A stretch of DNA of 64,000 nt from Nocardia amikacinitolerans NBRC 108937 (GCF_001612615.1 NZ_BDAU01000035.1:54772-118771), one strand, 5' to 3'. Numbered from the stretch's first letter, positions 1 through 9,352 are shown. Made by a program: numbers and translations. The notes: generated by a model from the letters alone, not told the origin.

Positions 1-1856
1 ACGATCGGCTGCGGATCGTCGATCAGGCCGAGCTTGCCCTCCTGGAAGATCAGCACGGTCGCGCCGAAGGTCGCGGCCATGGAGAGCAGGAAGCCGAGCG
101 CCGCGGTCAGCGGCACCAGGATCGAGCGGAACACCAGGATCAGCAGGATGAACGCGGCGCCCGCCACGATGGCGAGGTACGGCGCGATCTTGCTGAGCAG
201 CACGTGGTCGACATCGGCGTAGATGGCGGTGGTGCCGGTGATGCCGTACTCCATGCCGTACTGCGCCTTCAGTTCGCCTTCGGCGTCGCGGGCGTCGCGC
301 ACCAGGTCCTTGGTGTCCTGGTTGTTCGGGCCCGACTTCGGCACGCCGTCGAGCAGCGCGCCCGCCTTGTCCTCGCCGCTGAACTGCGGCTCGGTGACGT
401 AGTCCATGTTGTCGTAGGACGCGAGCTTTTCGCGCAGCGCGTTGACGGCCTCGTCACGCCGTTCGGGTGCGACGTTGCTCAGGTCGACCGCGACGTTGAG
501 CACGCCGTTGCTGCCCTCACCGAAGCCCTCGGTGCGCAGCTCGTATGCCTTACGCACGGTCGAGGTCTTGGGCATGCTGTCCTCGCCGGGCAGACCCAGG
601 TTCAGACCGGCGGCCGGGGCGGCGAGCGCACCGAGCGCCACGATGGACAGCACGAGCGCGGCCCACGGGGCCTTGCCGATCAGGCGGCCGAAGCGCATGC
701 CGTTGGTGACAACGGAGTCGTCCTCCGGGTCGTGCTTGGCGACCAGCGGCAGCTTCGGCTTGAACAGGAACCGGCCGAACGCGCCGAGTAGCGCGGGCAT
801 CAGCGTGGTCGCGGTGATCACCGCGAACGCCGCCGCGATCGCGCCGCCGAGACCCATGAAGGTCAGGAACTCGACGCCGACGATGCTCAGACCGGCCAGC
901 GCGATGATCACGGTCAGACCGGCGAACACCACAGCGGAACCGGCGGTGCCGAGCGCGGTGCCCGCCGCCTCTTCCGGCGAATCCTGCACGGCGAGTTCGT
1001 GCTTGTAGCGCGAGACGATGAACAGCGCGTAGTCGATGGACAGCGCGATGCCGATCATCGAGGCGAGGAACGTGGTGAAGCTCGGGACCTCGATGAACGA
1101 GGTGCCCAACAGGATGACCGAGGTGGCAGCGCCGAGGCCGATGATCGCGGTGACGATCGGCACGAAGGCCGCGACGATGGCGCCGAAGGCCACGATCATC
1201 ACGATCAGCGCGACGCCCATGCCGATCAGCTCGGCGGTACCGCTCGGCTGCTCCTGGGTCTGGGCGATGGAACCGCTCACCTCGACGACGAGGCCGGAGT
1301 TGCGCGCGTCGGCGCCGACGTCATAGGCCGCCTTGCGGTTCTCGTCGGTGACGTCGGTGAACTTCGCGATGCTGAACGGCACGCTCATGAACGCGACGGA
1401 GTTCGGGTCGTCCTTGCTGAGCACGTTCAGCGGGGCGCCACTGCACTGCGACGGATCCGGGTTCGCCAGGCAGCCCATCTTCTCCGCGGCGTCGATCGGG
1501 TTCACGATCGGCTTCTCGTGGTCGACGATGTCGAGCTGGTTGAGCTTGGCGATGAACGCCTCGACCGCCGCACGGTTCGCGGGATCGGTCAGCTTCTGCC
1601 CTTCGGGCGCGCCGATGACGTAAGTTCCGGTGACGGCGTCGAACTTGAAAGCCTCGGACGCACCGGGGAAGTGCTTGTCGAGAATGTCGTTGGCCCGGGC
1701 CGAGGGCAGCTCGGGCATGCTGAAGTCGTTGCTCATCGGTTTGCTGAGCTGCGCGCCCAGACCACCCAGGAGCACGAAGAGGACAAGCCAGACCGGAAGC
1801 ACTATCCATTTCCGGCGGAAAGCGAACTTTCCGAATCTATAGAGGTAAACGGACAC
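1..1856 (-). CDS. MmpL/RND family transporter, 3' end outside window
   Basis: Inner-membrane RND-superfamily exporter of the MmpL type, which in mycolata moves lipids, siderophores or drugs using the proton gradient. The first 618 residues are present and the C-terminal part lies beyond base 1. Translation from the GTG at 1856 gives a first membrane helix at about residues 19-38, a periplasmic domain of about 150 residues, then a block of helices containing the family's charged motif SIDYALFIVSRYK near residue 270. A second periplasmic domain and the start of the second helix bundle follow. The GTG is chosen because AGGAG lies nine bases upstream. It is divergent from the TetR gene at 2060, with operator-like palindromes between them, so local repression by that TetR protein is likely. 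Substrate cannot be inferred. Confidence 0.93.
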   Translation of the reverse strand, partial: MSVYLYRFGKFAFRRKWIVLPVWLVLFVLLGGLGAQLSKPMSNDFSMPELPSARANDILDKHFPGASEAFKFDAVTGTYVIGAPEGQKLTDPANRAAVEAFIAKLNQLDIVDHEKPIVNPIDAAEKMGCLANPDPSQCSGAPLNVLSKDDPNSVAFMSVPFSIAKFTDVTDENRKAAYDVGADARNSGLVVEVSGSIAQTQEQPSGTAELIGMGVALIVMIVAFGAIVAAFVPIVTAIIGLGAATSVILLGTSFIEVPSFTTFLASMIGIALSIDYALFIVSRYKHELAVQDSPEEAAGTALGTAGSAVVFAGLTVIIALAGLSIVGVEFLTFMGLGGAIAAAFAVITATTLMPALLGAFGRFLFKPKLPLVAKHDPEDDSVVTNGMRFGRLIGKAPWAALVLSIVALGALAAPAAGLNLGLPGEDSMPKTSTVRKAYELRTEGFGEGSNGVLNVAVDLSNVAPERRDEAVNALREKLASYDNMDYVTEPQFSGEDKAGALLDGVPKSGPNNQDTKDLVRDARDAEGELKAQYGMEYGITGTTAIYADVDHVLLSKIAPYLAIVAGAAFILLILVFRSILVPLTAALGFLLSMAATFGATVLIFQEGKLGLIDDPQPI

Positions 1857-1957
1857 GCGGGTACTCCTAGCGATGACTGGTACGTGCTGGATCATGGCGC
1901 GTAGACAGCACTCTCGCGGGGCGCCCTGCCTGTCCCCGCCTCCACTTTCGCTTTCTG

Positions 1958-1982
1958 CCTACCGTGCGGTAGGTAGACTACC
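1958..1982. promoter_or_regulatory. Overlapping palindromes, probable TetR operator
   Basis: Between the divergent MmpL and TetR genes lies CCTACCGTGCGGTAGG (1958-1973), whose 7-base arms match, overlapping GGTAGACTACC (1972-1982), a perfect odd palindrome. Both carry the same half-site CTACC/GGTAG, as expected for a TetR dimer pair. That the 2060 gene product binds here is inferred from position. Confidence 0.7.
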
Positions 1983-2059
1983 GAGCGAGTAAGCGGAGGT
2001 ACAACCTCAATTTTGGTGGCAACGTTAGCCCCGCGCAGAATTGACGAGAGGATCATCCA

Positions 2060-2653
2060 ATGGCCGGCCCCGACGCACCCGACAGCGTTATCGCAGGTAG
2101 CGGCACTAAGATCGCGATCCGCGACGCCGCTGTGAAGCTATTCGCCGCCAAGGGATTCGAGCAGACGAGCCTTCGTGAGGTCGCGGATGCGGTAGGAATC
2201 ACAAAGGCTTCGCTGTACTATCACTACCCCTCGAAGCTCGATCTGCTATTGGCGATCATCGATCCGATCATCGACCACCTGCGTTCGGTCGTGGAGGACA
2301 TCGACGCCGTTCCGTACAACGCCGAGGGTGTGCGCGCGGTGTTGCGTGCGCACCTGCGCGGGCTCATCCGGCATCGCGACGCGGGGGCGCTGTGCGTGCG
2401 CGACGCGGTGGCGATCGTCAACGCGATGGCCGACCGATATCCGGACCTGATGGACTCGAATCGGGTGCTGCGCGACTGGCTGGCCGGTCCGAATCCCACC
2501 GACGAGGCGCGGGTGCGGGCCTGCGCGGCGCTCGAGGTGCTCGGGGTCGCGCTGATTTCGAAGGAGCTGGTGCCCGGCGCGGAGGACTCGTTGCTGGAGA
2601 CCACCCTGCTGGACTCGGCGACCTGCGTGTTGACCGCCTGCGGCACCGCGTAG
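2060..2653 (+). CDS. TetR family transcriptional regulator
   Basis: One-component repressor of 197 residues. The N-terminal helix-turn-helix is clear: AVKLFAAKGFEQTSLREV followed by ITKASLYYHYPSKLDLL at about residues 25-62; the C-terminal ligand domain is divergent. GAGAGG lies eight bases before the ATG. The gene is divergent from the MmpL transporter across a 203-bp region with palindromes of TetR-operator type, so it most likely represses itself and the transporter. The ligand is unknown. An Rrf2 gene follows 36 bases downstream and might be co-transcribed. Confidence 0.93.
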   Translation: MAGPDAPDSVIAGSGTKIAIRDAAVKLFAAKGFEQTSLREVADAVGITKASLYYHYPSKLDLLLAIIDPIIDHLRSVVEDIDAVPYNAEGVRAVLRAHLRGLIRHRDAGALCVRDAVAIVNAMADRYPDLMDSNRVLRDWLAGPNPTDEARVRACAALEVLGVALISKELVPGAEDSLLETTLLDSATCVLTACGTA

Positions 2654-2689
2654 ATTCGTGCGCGTCGTCGAACACGCCTGGGAGTAGCC

Positions 2690-3148
2690 GTGCACATCAC
2701 CGCGAAGGTCGATTACGCGGTGCGAACCCTGCTGGAGATCGCCCGGGCCACGCCGGACGCCAAGATCAAGGCCGACTCCATCGCGGCCGCGCAACGCATT
2801 CCGCCCAAGGTGCTCGAGACCGTGCTCGGCGAGCTGCGCCGCGCCGAGCTTGTCGTCAGCAGGCGCGGGCCGGACGGCGGGTATTCGCTGGCCAGGCCCG
2901 CGGCCGAGATCTCCATCGCCGACGTGATCCGCGCGATCGAGGGCCCGCTCGCCTCGGTGCGCGGGCAGCGGCCCGAGGACGTGAAGTATCCGGGCGCGGC
3001 CGAGCCCTTGCAGTCGGTGTGGATCGCGTTGCGTGTGAACATCCGCGCGGTGCTGGAGAACGTGACCGTCGCCGACATCGTCGCCGACCGGTTGCCCGAG
3101 TTCGTCGACGCGCTCACCGGCGACCCCGGCGCCTGGGAGCGGCGCTGA
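2690..3148 (+). CDS. Rrf2 family transcriptional regulator
   Basis: A 152-residue winged-helix protein of the Rrf2 family. The typical opening HITAKVDYAVRTLLEIA, the recognition helix region IPPKVLETVLGELRRAELV and the wing RRGPDGGYSLARP are all visible. Rrf2 members sense Fe-S clusters, NO or cysteine supply. This protein has no cysteine at all, so it is unlikely to bind an Fe-S cluster and may be a non-cluster member. Start is GTG at 2690 behind GGGAG. It lies between a TetR gene and the ABC exporter pair, whose expression it could control (inference). Confidence 0.9.
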   Translation: MHITAKVDYAVRTLLEIARATPDAKIKADSIAAAQRIPPKVLETVLGELRRAELVVSRRGPDGGYSLARPAAEISIADVIRAIEGPLASVRGQRPEDVKYPGAAEPLQSVWIALRVNIRAVLENVTVADIVADRLPEFVDALTGDPGAWERR

Positions 3149-3216
3149 GCTGCGGTTCCGCCTAGAGGAAAACGCCACGACTGGTGTCCGCGATTGCCGG
3201 TAGCCTGCGAAGCATC

Positions 3217-4950
3217 ATGTTGATCCGACTGCTCAGAGCTCATCTGTATCCCTACCGCGCACAACTGGCGGGGGTCGTTGCGCTCCAGCTGGTTTCGGTC
3301 ATCTCGATGCTCTACCTGCCCAGCCTGAACGCCGATCTGATCGACAACGGCGTCACGAAGGGTGACATCGGTTACATCTGGACAACGGGCCTGTGGATGC
3401 TCGCGGTCACGGGTGTGCAGATCGTCGCGTCCGCTTTCTCGGTCTATCTCGGCGCGCAGGCGGCCATGGGCGCGGGTCGTGACCTGCGCGGCGCGCTGGT
3501 GCACCGGGTCGGCACCTTCTCCGCGCGCGAGGTCGGCATGTTCGGCGCGCCCTCGCTGATCACCCGCAACACCAACGACATTCAGCAGGTTCAGCTGCTC
3601 ATCGTGATGTCGGCGACCATCCTGGTGATGGCGCCGATCATGTGCGTCGGCGGCATCGTCATGGCGCTGCGCGAAGACCTGGGTCTCTCCTGGCTGCTGC
3701 TCATCGCGGTGCCCGCGCTGGCGCTGGCGATGGGAGTCGTCGTCGCCAGGATGGTGCCCGGGTTCCGGGACATGCAGGAGCGCATCGACGCGGTCAACCG
3801 GGTGCTGCGCGAGCAGATCACCGGCATCCGGGTGGTGCGCGCGTTCGTCAGGGAGCGGCAGGAGACCTGGCGTTTCGGCGTCGCCAACAGCGAACTCACC
3901 GAGGCCTCGCTGCGGGTCGGCAGGCTGATGGCGCTGATGTTCCCGACGGTCATGCTGATCAGCAATGTCACGGCGGTGGCGGTGATCTGGTTCGGCGGGC
4001 ACCTGATCGACTCGGGCGAGATGCAGATCGGCTCGCTGACCGCGATGTTGTCCTACATCTTGCAGATCCTGATGGCGGTCATGATGGCGTCGTTCCTGGC
4101 CATGATGGCGCCGCGCGCCGCGGTCTCGGCGGATCGAATCGGCGAGGTGCTCGCCACCGAGTCCTCGGTGCTGCCGCCGCGCCTGCCGCAACCGTTCAAA
4201 GGCGATCCGGCCTCGATCGACTTGCAGTTCTGCGAGTTCGCCTTTCCCGGCGCGAAGAAGCCGGTGCTGCGCGCGATCCGTTTCCAGGTGGAGCCGGGCA
4301 CCACGACGGCCATCGTCGGTTCCACCGGTTCCGGCAAGACGACGCTGCTGAACCTGATACCGCGGCTGATCGACGTCACCGACGGCGCGGTGTACGTGGG
4401 CGGCACCGATGTCCGCCACCTCGACCTGGAAGTGCTGCGCGAACAGATCGGTCTGGTTCCGCAGAAGGCGTACCTGTTCTCCGGCACGGTCGCGAGCAAC
4501 CTGCGCTACGGCAACCCGGACGCCACCGACGAGGAACTGTGGCGCTGCCTCGAGATCGCGCAGGCCGCCGACTTCGTGCGGGAGATGCCGCAGGGTCTGG
4601 AGACGCCGGTGGCGCAGGGCGGCACCACGGTCTCCGGCGGTCAGCGCCAGCGCCTCGCCATCGCGCGAGCACTTGTGCGCAGACCGCGGATCTACTTGTT
4701 CGACGACTCGTTCTCCGCGCTCGACGTCGCCACCGACGCAAGGCTGCGCGAGGCGCTGAAACCGGAGACCGTGAACGCCTCGGTGATCATCGTCGCCCAG
4801 CGCATCGCCACCATCCGCGACGCGGACCAGATCATCGTGCTCGAAGACGGCGTGATGGCGGGCATCGGCACCCATGAGCAATTGCTGCGCGACTGTCCCG
4901 AGTACGAGGAGATCGTGGCGTCTCAGCTGAGTGTGGAGGAGGCGCGATGA
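3217..4950 (+). CDS. ABC exporter subunit with degenerate ATPase site (half-transporter 1)
   Basis: Type IV ABC exporter half: six membrane helices (about residues 15-300), then a nucleotide-binding domain. Walker A GSTGSGKTT is near residue 367 and the signature VSGGQRQ near 472. The Walker B end is LFDDS (about 494-498), with Asp where the catalytic Glu belongs, and the H-loop reads VAQRIAT with Gln in place of His (about 526). These two changes mark a non-hydrolysing site. The next gene overlaps by ATGA and encodes the partner, so the two form an asymmetric heterodimer. The start is uncertain: ATG at 3217 begins MLIRLLRAHLYPYR, typical for the family; GTG at 3184 would add 11 residues. Substrate unknown, perhaps a drug or lipid. 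Confidence 0.93.
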   Translation: MLIRLLRAHLYPYRAQLAGVVALQLVSVISMLYLPSLNADLIDNGVTKGDIGYIWTTGLWMLAVTGVQIVASAFSVYLGAQAAMGAGRDLRGALVHRVGTFSAREVGMFGAPSLITRNTNDIQQVQLLIVMSATILVMAPIMCVGGIVMALREDLGLSWLLLIAVPALALAMGVVVARMVPGFRDMQERIDAVNRVLREQITGIRVVRAFVRERQETWRFGVANSELTEASLRVGRLMALMFPTVMLISNVTAVAVIWFGGHLIDSGEMQIGSLTAMLSYILQILMAVMMASFLAMMAPRAAVSADRIGEVLATESSVLPPRLPQPFKGDPASIDLQFCEFAFPGAKKPVLRAIRFQVEPGTTTAIVGSTGSGKTTLLNLIPRLIDVTDGAVYVGGTDVRHLDLEVLREQIGLVPQKAYLFSGTVASNLRYGNPDATDEELWRCLEIAQAADFVREMPQGLETPVAQGGTTVSGGQRQRLAIARALVRRPRIYLFDDSFSALDVATDARLREALKPETVNASVIIVAQRIATIRDADQIIVLEDGVMAGIGTHEQLLRDCPEYEEIVASQLSVEEAR

Positions 4951-6866
4951 GGCCAGGGGCTCCCACTCCCGGGTCACCGGACGCGAAGGCGAAGTCGTTC
5001 GGTCCGTCGCTGAAGCGACTGCTGCGCAGGCTCGCCCCGGAACGGTTCTACGTCTGGTGCATCGTCGGCCTCGCGGTCGTCTCGGTGGTGCTCAACACCC
5101 TCGGCCCGTACCTGCTCGGCAAGGCGACCAACCTGGTCTTCGACGGCGTGGTCGGCAAGAACCTCGAGGCGATGCGCGGGCTGTCCAAGGAGCAGGCCGT
5201 CGAGCGGCTGCGCGAGAGCGGCAACGACACCCTCGCCGACATGCTCAGCGCCATGAACGTGATCCCCGGTGTCGGCGTGGATTTCGGCGCGGTGGGCCGG
5301 GTCCTGCTGCTCGTGCTCGCGCTCTACGTCGGCGCCTCCGTGTTCGGCTGGTTGCAGGCCTACCTGCTCAACATCGTCATCAACCGGACGGTCAAGCGGC
5401 TGCGCAGCGATGTCGAGGACAAGATCCATCGATTGCCGTTGCGCTACTTCGACTCGCAGCCGCGCGGTGACGTGCTGAGCCGCGTCACCAACGACGTCGA
5501 CAACGTCTCGCAGAGCTTGCAGCAGACCATGAGCCAGCTGCTCATGTCGGTGTTCTCGGTGATCGGCATCCTGATCATGATGTTCTGGATCTCGCCGCTG
5601 CTCGCGCTGATCGCGCTGCTCACCGTGCCGGGCGCGATCGTCGTCACCGCGCAGATCGCCAAGCGGTCCAAGCCGCACTTCGTCGACCAGTGGAAGTACA
5701 CCGGCTTGGTCAACGCCCAGGTCGAGGAGGCATACACCGGCCACGAGGTGGTCACCGCGTTCGGCCGAGGCCGCGAGGTCGGCAGGCAGTTCGACGAGCG
5801 CAACCAGGCGCTCTACGAATCCAGCTTCAAGGCGCAGTTCATCTCGGGCCTGATCATGCCCGCGATCATGTTCCTCGGGAACGTGAACTTCGTGCTGGTC
5901 GCGCTGGTCGGCGGTCTGCGGGTGGCCACAGGTCATCTCTCGCTCGGCGAGGTGCAGGCGTTCATCCAGTACTCCAGGCAGTTCAGTCAGCCGCTGACCC
6001 AGATCGGCGCGATGGCGAACTTGCTGCAATCGGGCGTGGCCTCGGCCGAGCGGATCTTCGAGATCCTCGACGCCGAGGAGCAGAGCCCCGATCCGGTCAT
6101 GGAGAACACCAGGCCGGTGGATCGCGGGCGGGTCGAGTTCGAGGCCGTCTCGTTCCGGTACGTGCCGGAGAAGCCGGTGATCGAGCGGCTTTCGCTGGTC
6201 GCGGAGCCGGGGCACGTTGTCGCGATCGTCGGGCCGACCGGCGCGGGCAAGACCACGCTGGTGAACCTGCTCATGCGCTTCTACGAGCTGGACGCCGGGA
6301 CGATCACCATCGACGGCGTCGACATCACCGAGATCACCCGCGATCACCTGCGTTCGCGGATCGGCATGGTCTTGCAGGACACCTGGCTCTTCCGCGGCAC
6401 CATCCGGGAGAACATCGCCTACGGCAATCCGAACGCGAGCGAAGAGGAGATCCTCGCCGCGGCGACGGCGGCCTACGTCGACCGGTTCGTGCACGCGCTG
6501 CCCGACGGCTACGACACGATCATCGACGAGGAGGGTTCGGGCGTCAGCGCGGGTGAGAAGCAGCTGATCACCATCGCACGCGCCTTCCTGGCCAAGCCCT
6601 CGATCCTGATCCTGGACGAGGCGACCAGCTCGGTCGACACCCGCACCGAACTGCTGGTCCAGCACGCCACCGCCGCGCTGCGCAGAGACCGGACGAGTTT
6701 CGTCATCGCCCACCGCCTTTCCACCATCCGCGACGCCGATCTGATCGTCGTCATGGAGGCGGGACGGATAGTCGAGCACGGCACGCACGAGCGGCTGCTC
6801 GAGGAGCGCGGTGCGTACTACCGGCTCTACAGCGCGCAGTTCGCGGCCGCGGCGGCCGAAGCCTGA
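4947..6866 (+). CDS. ABC exporter subunit with catalytic ATPase site (half-transporter 2)
   Basis: Second half of the heterodimeric exporter, 639 residues. After an N-terminal extension come six helices and a nucleotide-binding domain with Walker A GPTGAGKTT near residue 429, complete Walker B LILDEA near 555 and His in VIAHRLST near 588. Its signature reads VSAGEKQ (about 532) instead of LSGGQ. In the dimer that altered signature faces the degenerate Walker B/H-loop of the partner, so all changes fall in one site, as known for heterodimeric exporters such as TM287/288. Between the helices there is a large insert at about residues 68-105. The ATGA overlap shows translational coupling. A hairpin at 6854-6893 overlaps the stop codon. 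Confidence 0.94.
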   Translation: MRPGAPTPGSPDAKAKSFGPSLKRLLRRLAPERFYVWCIVGLAVVSVVLNTLGPYLLGKATNLVFDGVVGKNLEAMRGLSKEQAVERLRESGNDTLADMLSAMNVIPGVGVDFGAVGRVLLLVLALYVGASVFGWLQAYLLNIVINRTVKRLRSDVEDKIHRLPLRYFDSQPRGDVLSRVTNDVDNVSQSLQQTMSQLLMSVFSVIGILIMMFWISPLLALIALLTVPGAIVVTAQIAKRSKPHFVDQWKYTGLVNAQVEEAYTGHEVVTAFGRGREVGRQFDERNQALYESSFKAQFISGLIMPAIMFLGNVNFVLVALVGGLRVATGHLSLGEVQAFIQYSRQFSQPLTQIGAMANLLQSGVASAERIFEILDAEEQSPDPVMENTRPVDRGRVEFEAVSFRYVPEKPVIERLSLVAEPGHVVAIVGPTGAGKTTLVNLLMRFYELDAGTITIDGVDITEITRDHLRSRIGMVLQDTWLFRGTIRENIAYGNPNASEEEILAAATAAYVDRFVHALPDGYDTIIDEEGSGVSAGEKQLITIARAFLAKPSILILDEATSSVDTRTELLVQHATAALRRDRTSFVIAHRLSTIRDADLIVVMEAGRIVEHGTHERLLEERGAYYRLYSAQFAAAAAEA

Positions 6867-6893
6867 CGCGTCAGCTCGAACCGGGCTTCGGCC
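6854..6893. terminator. Hairpin at end of ABC exporter operon
   Basis: GGCCGAAGCC (6854-6863) and GGCTTCGGCC (6884-6893) form a 10-bp stem that overlaps the stop codon at 6864-6866. The loop holds the palindrome CTGACGCGTCAG. It lies between convergent genes and could terminate both. Confidence 0.55.
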
Positions 6894-6990
6894 GTGCTAC
6901 GCGAGATTCGAGGCCTGCTCGCCGAGGGCGCCGCGAATATCGCTGCGCTGCAAGCTATTCAGGCGGAGGGCGACGGCACGCCTCGGTTCC

Positions 6991-7623
6991 TCATTCGCAG
7001 AGTTGGGGGAGGAGGGTGGTGTAGACCCAGTCCTCCCAGTGCTGGGGTGTCCAGCCTCTGGTGCGGACGAGTAGCAGGAACAGTTCGGTGCTGAGCAGGC
7101 CGTAGAGGAGGTCGGCGGCTTCTTCGGGTGAGACGTCTTGGCGCGCACCGGGTTTCGTCATCAAGGTGGTGGCGGTGCGTAGTTGCACGGTGTAGCGCGG
7201 GTCCGGCTGGTCCGCGGGCCACATCGCCGCGACCTCCGGGTCGGTCGCCGCGGCCGTCTCGATCACCTTGTGTATCGGCGCGATGCGTTCGAGGACCGGG
7301 CGGGTGCCCGCGATGTGCGCGCGCAGGTGCTTCTGCGCTGTCGCCGCGGCCATGGCGGTGCGGAACCACTCGCGTTCCATGGTCGCGACCGGTTCGTCGT
7401 CGCCCGCGATCGTGACGTCGACCAGCTCCTTCAGCAGCGTACGTTTGTTGCCGAACGTGAAGTAGATGGTCTGCACCGCTACGCCCGCGCGCGCGGCGAT
7501 CTCTTGCAGGTTCGTCGCGCCGTAGCCCTGCTCGACGAACAACTCGCCTGCGGCGGCCAGTATCCGCCGACGCGTCTCCAGGGCCTTGAGGGCCCGCTTG
7601 GTCGTCCCCTTGACGGCGCTCAT
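6991..7623 (-). CDS. TetR family transcriptional regulator
   Basis: A 210-residue TetR repressor. Its helix-turn-helix spans ILAAAGELFVEQGYGATNLQ and VAVQTIYFTFGNKRTLLKEL at about residues 20-65. The first codon, ATG at 7623, is 49 bases from the ATG of a divergent reductase gene. A perfect palindrome, TAGAGTCGAACTCTA, lies in that gap, so this is almost certainly a local repressor of the reductase and of itself. The ligand may be the substrate or product of the reductase, but nothing in the sequence identifies it. Confidence 0.93.
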   Translation of the reverse strand: MSAVKGTTKRALKALETRRRILAAAGELFVEQGYGATNLQEIAARAGVAVQTIYFTFGNKRTLLKELVDVTIAGDDEPVATMEREWFRTAMAAATAQKHLRAHIAGTRPVLERIAPIHKVIETAAATDPEVAAMWPADQPDPRYTVQLRTATTLMTKPGARQDVSPEEAADLLYGLLSTELFLLLVRTRGWTPQHWEDWVYTTLLPQLCE

Positions 7624-7643
7624 GACCGAAGTCTATATCTGAT

Positions 7644-7658
7644 TAGAGTCGAACTCTA
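7644..7658. promoter_or_regulatory. Palindromic operator between TetR and reductase genes
   Basis: TAGAGTCGAACTCTA is a perfect inverted repeat with 6-base arms and a 3-base centre. It is the only strong palindrome in the 49-bp gap between the divergent start codons, and fits the size of a TetR half-site pair. Confidence 0.75.
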
Positions 7659-7672
7659 GTGAGGAATCGGTC

Positions 7673-8968
7673 ATGACGGTGGTCATTCTCGGCGGATACG
7701 GCACTGTCGGGCGCGAAGCGGCCGGCGCGCTGGTCGCCGCTGGTCAGCGCGTGCGGCTCGTCGGCCGTCGTCCCGAGCGGGCGCGGGCGGTGGACGGCGC
7801 CGAGATGGTTCGGGCGGACATCGCCGACGACCGGCAGCTGGCCGAGGTGCTTGACGACGCGTCGGTCGTGCTGATGTGCGCCGAACTCGACAACGCGAGG
7901 GTCGCGCGCGCCTGCTTCGAACGCGGCGTGCACTACTTGGACGTGAGCGCGTCGCACGGGGTTCTGCGCGGCATCGAGGAACTCGACGACCTGGCGGCGG
8001 CGCACGACGCCGTCGGTGTGCTCAGCGTCGGACTGATACCAGGTGTGTCGAATCTGCTGGCCCGCCGGGTGGTCGAATTCTCGGGCGGGCGGACGGTTCG
8101 AATCGGCGCCGTCCTCGGATCCGGCGAGGCGCACGGTCCGGCCGCACTGCGCTGGACACTCGACGGTCTCGGCACCATGTCCGGCTCCTGGCGGATGGCC
8201 TTCCCCGAGGGCGGTCGCGTGGTCCACCGCTTCCCGTTCTCCGATCAATACACACTCGTGCACACCCTGGGGATCGACGACGCGCGCACCGGTCTCGCCC
8301 TCGACTCTCGCTCGCTGACCTGGTCGATCGGCGCGGCACGTCGGCCGTTCCTCGCGCGCCTGATGCGCGGGCGGGTGGCCGAGTGGTTGCTCGCGCGCGT
8401 GCACGTCGGGTCGGAACGGTTCGCGGTGGTCGCCGAGTCGGGTGCCACGTCGGCCTGGTTCGCCGGTCACCGGCAGAGTCACGCAACTGGCCTAGTGGCC
8501 GCCTTGCTGGTGCAGCGCGTCGGATCCTTTCCAGCCGGAGTTCGGCACATCGACCAGTTGGTCGAACCGGGTGAGTTTCTCGCGGAGCTGGACGCCTACG
8601 GGTTCGAGTCGCACCTGCCGGAATTAGCGGGGACTGCCCGCGAGGTGGTCGGATGGGCACGAGGTGGCGACGCGAACGGCGGTTTGGCCGGCGGCGGTCG
8701 CGCGGTTCGATTCCGCGGGCGGCGGCTGGCGTTGCGGGCGGCGGCGTGGTCGTGCGTTGGTGATGCGGATTGGCGACGGGCGGCGGTGTCCCCGACGGGT
8801 GCGGGATCCGGTGGGCGGCGATCACCGTGGTCGGGCCGGGTGTCGACGTCAGTGTTGGATGGGCGATGGTCGCGGGCGGACGGCGAGGCCAGCGCTTGGC
8901 AACGAGCGGCGAGCGGCGAGCGGCGAGCGGCGAGCGGCGAGCGGTGGACGAGCGACTGGCGGCGATGA
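7673..8968 (+). CDS. Saccharopine dehydrogenase-like NAD(P)-dependent oxidoreductase with run-on C-terminus
   Basis: The N-terminus is a Rossmann fold, VVILGGYGTVGREAAGALVAAG with GRRPERA after beta-2, as in the saccharopine dehydrogenase/trans-acting enoyl reductase superfamily. VHYLDVSASHGVLR and GLIPGVSNLLARRVVEF near residues 84-140 are further family features. The substrate is unknown. The recognisable protein ends near residue 325 (about base 8650). The last 100 or so residues are Arg/Gly/Ala/Trp-rich and are read from the degenerate repeat region that continues past the stop; the original stop was probably lost to repeat growth. A TetR repressor and operator lie directly upstream. Confidence 0.82.
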   Translation: MTVVILGGYGTVGREAAGALVAAGQRVRLVGRRPERARAVDGAEMVRADIADDRQLAEVLDDASVVLMCAELDNARVARACFERGVHYLDVSASHGVLRGIEELDDLAAAHDAVGVLSVGLIPGVSNLLARRVVEFSGGRTVRIGAVLGSGEAHGPAALRWTLDGLGTMSGSWRMAFPEGGRVVHRFPFSDQYTLVHTLGIDDARTGLALDSRSLTWSIGAARRPFLARLMRGRVAEWLLARVHVGSERFAVVAESGATSAWFAGHRQSHATGLVAALLVQRVGSFPAGVRHIDQLVEPGEFLAELDAYGFESHLPELAGTAREVVGWARGGDANGGLAGGGRAVRFRGRRLALRAAAWSCVGDADWRRAAVSPTGAGSGGRRSPWSGRVSTSVLDGRWSRADGEASAWQRAASGERRAASGERWTSDWRR

Positions 8969-9300
8969 CCACGGGCGCGGCAGGCGGCGATGGCGGCGGT
9001 CGACGACCGCGAGGGTGCTAGAGCGGGGCGGGTGGCGGTGGCAGCGGACGGGCGGCTCGGACCGGCGGGTGGCGCGAGTTCGGGTTTCGCGGCGCGGGGC
9101 GTGCGGCGGGGCGATCCGGTGGTGGCGTGGTCGTGCGTTGGTGATGTGGGCTGGCGGCTGGCGGCGGTGGCCCGGAGCAGGGCCGGATGCGGCGGGCGAG
9201 GCAGCAGTGGTTGAGCGGCGGATGGCCGCGGGCGAGCAGGTGGGCGGCGATGACCACGGGCGCGGCAGGCAATGGGGTGGTCGAGCGCTAGGTGGCAAGG
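8660..9300. repeat. GC-rich degenerate repeat region, mostly non-coding (384 bp without gene at 8969-9352)
   Basis: The stretch holds a (GCGAGCG)n-like run at about 8907-8943. It also has longer imperfect direct repeats: GTGGTCGTGCGTTGGTGATG occurs at about 8745 and again at about 9127, and GGCGGCGATGACCACGGGCG at about 8961 and 9243. Open frames in it on both strands are low-complexity and are not taken as genes. The first 300 bases form the odd C-terminus of the reductase; the end abuts the tgt start. Confidence 0.75.
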
Positions 9301-9352
9301 GCAGCGGATGGGCGGCGCGGGGTGGGTTGGGGCGCCTGAGAGGATGAGGGGC

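Noticed and set aside
1..1904. Plus-strand frames opposite the first MmpL gene
   Set aside because: The minus strand from 1856 reads as a typical MmpL protein; the plus frames are antisense shadows.
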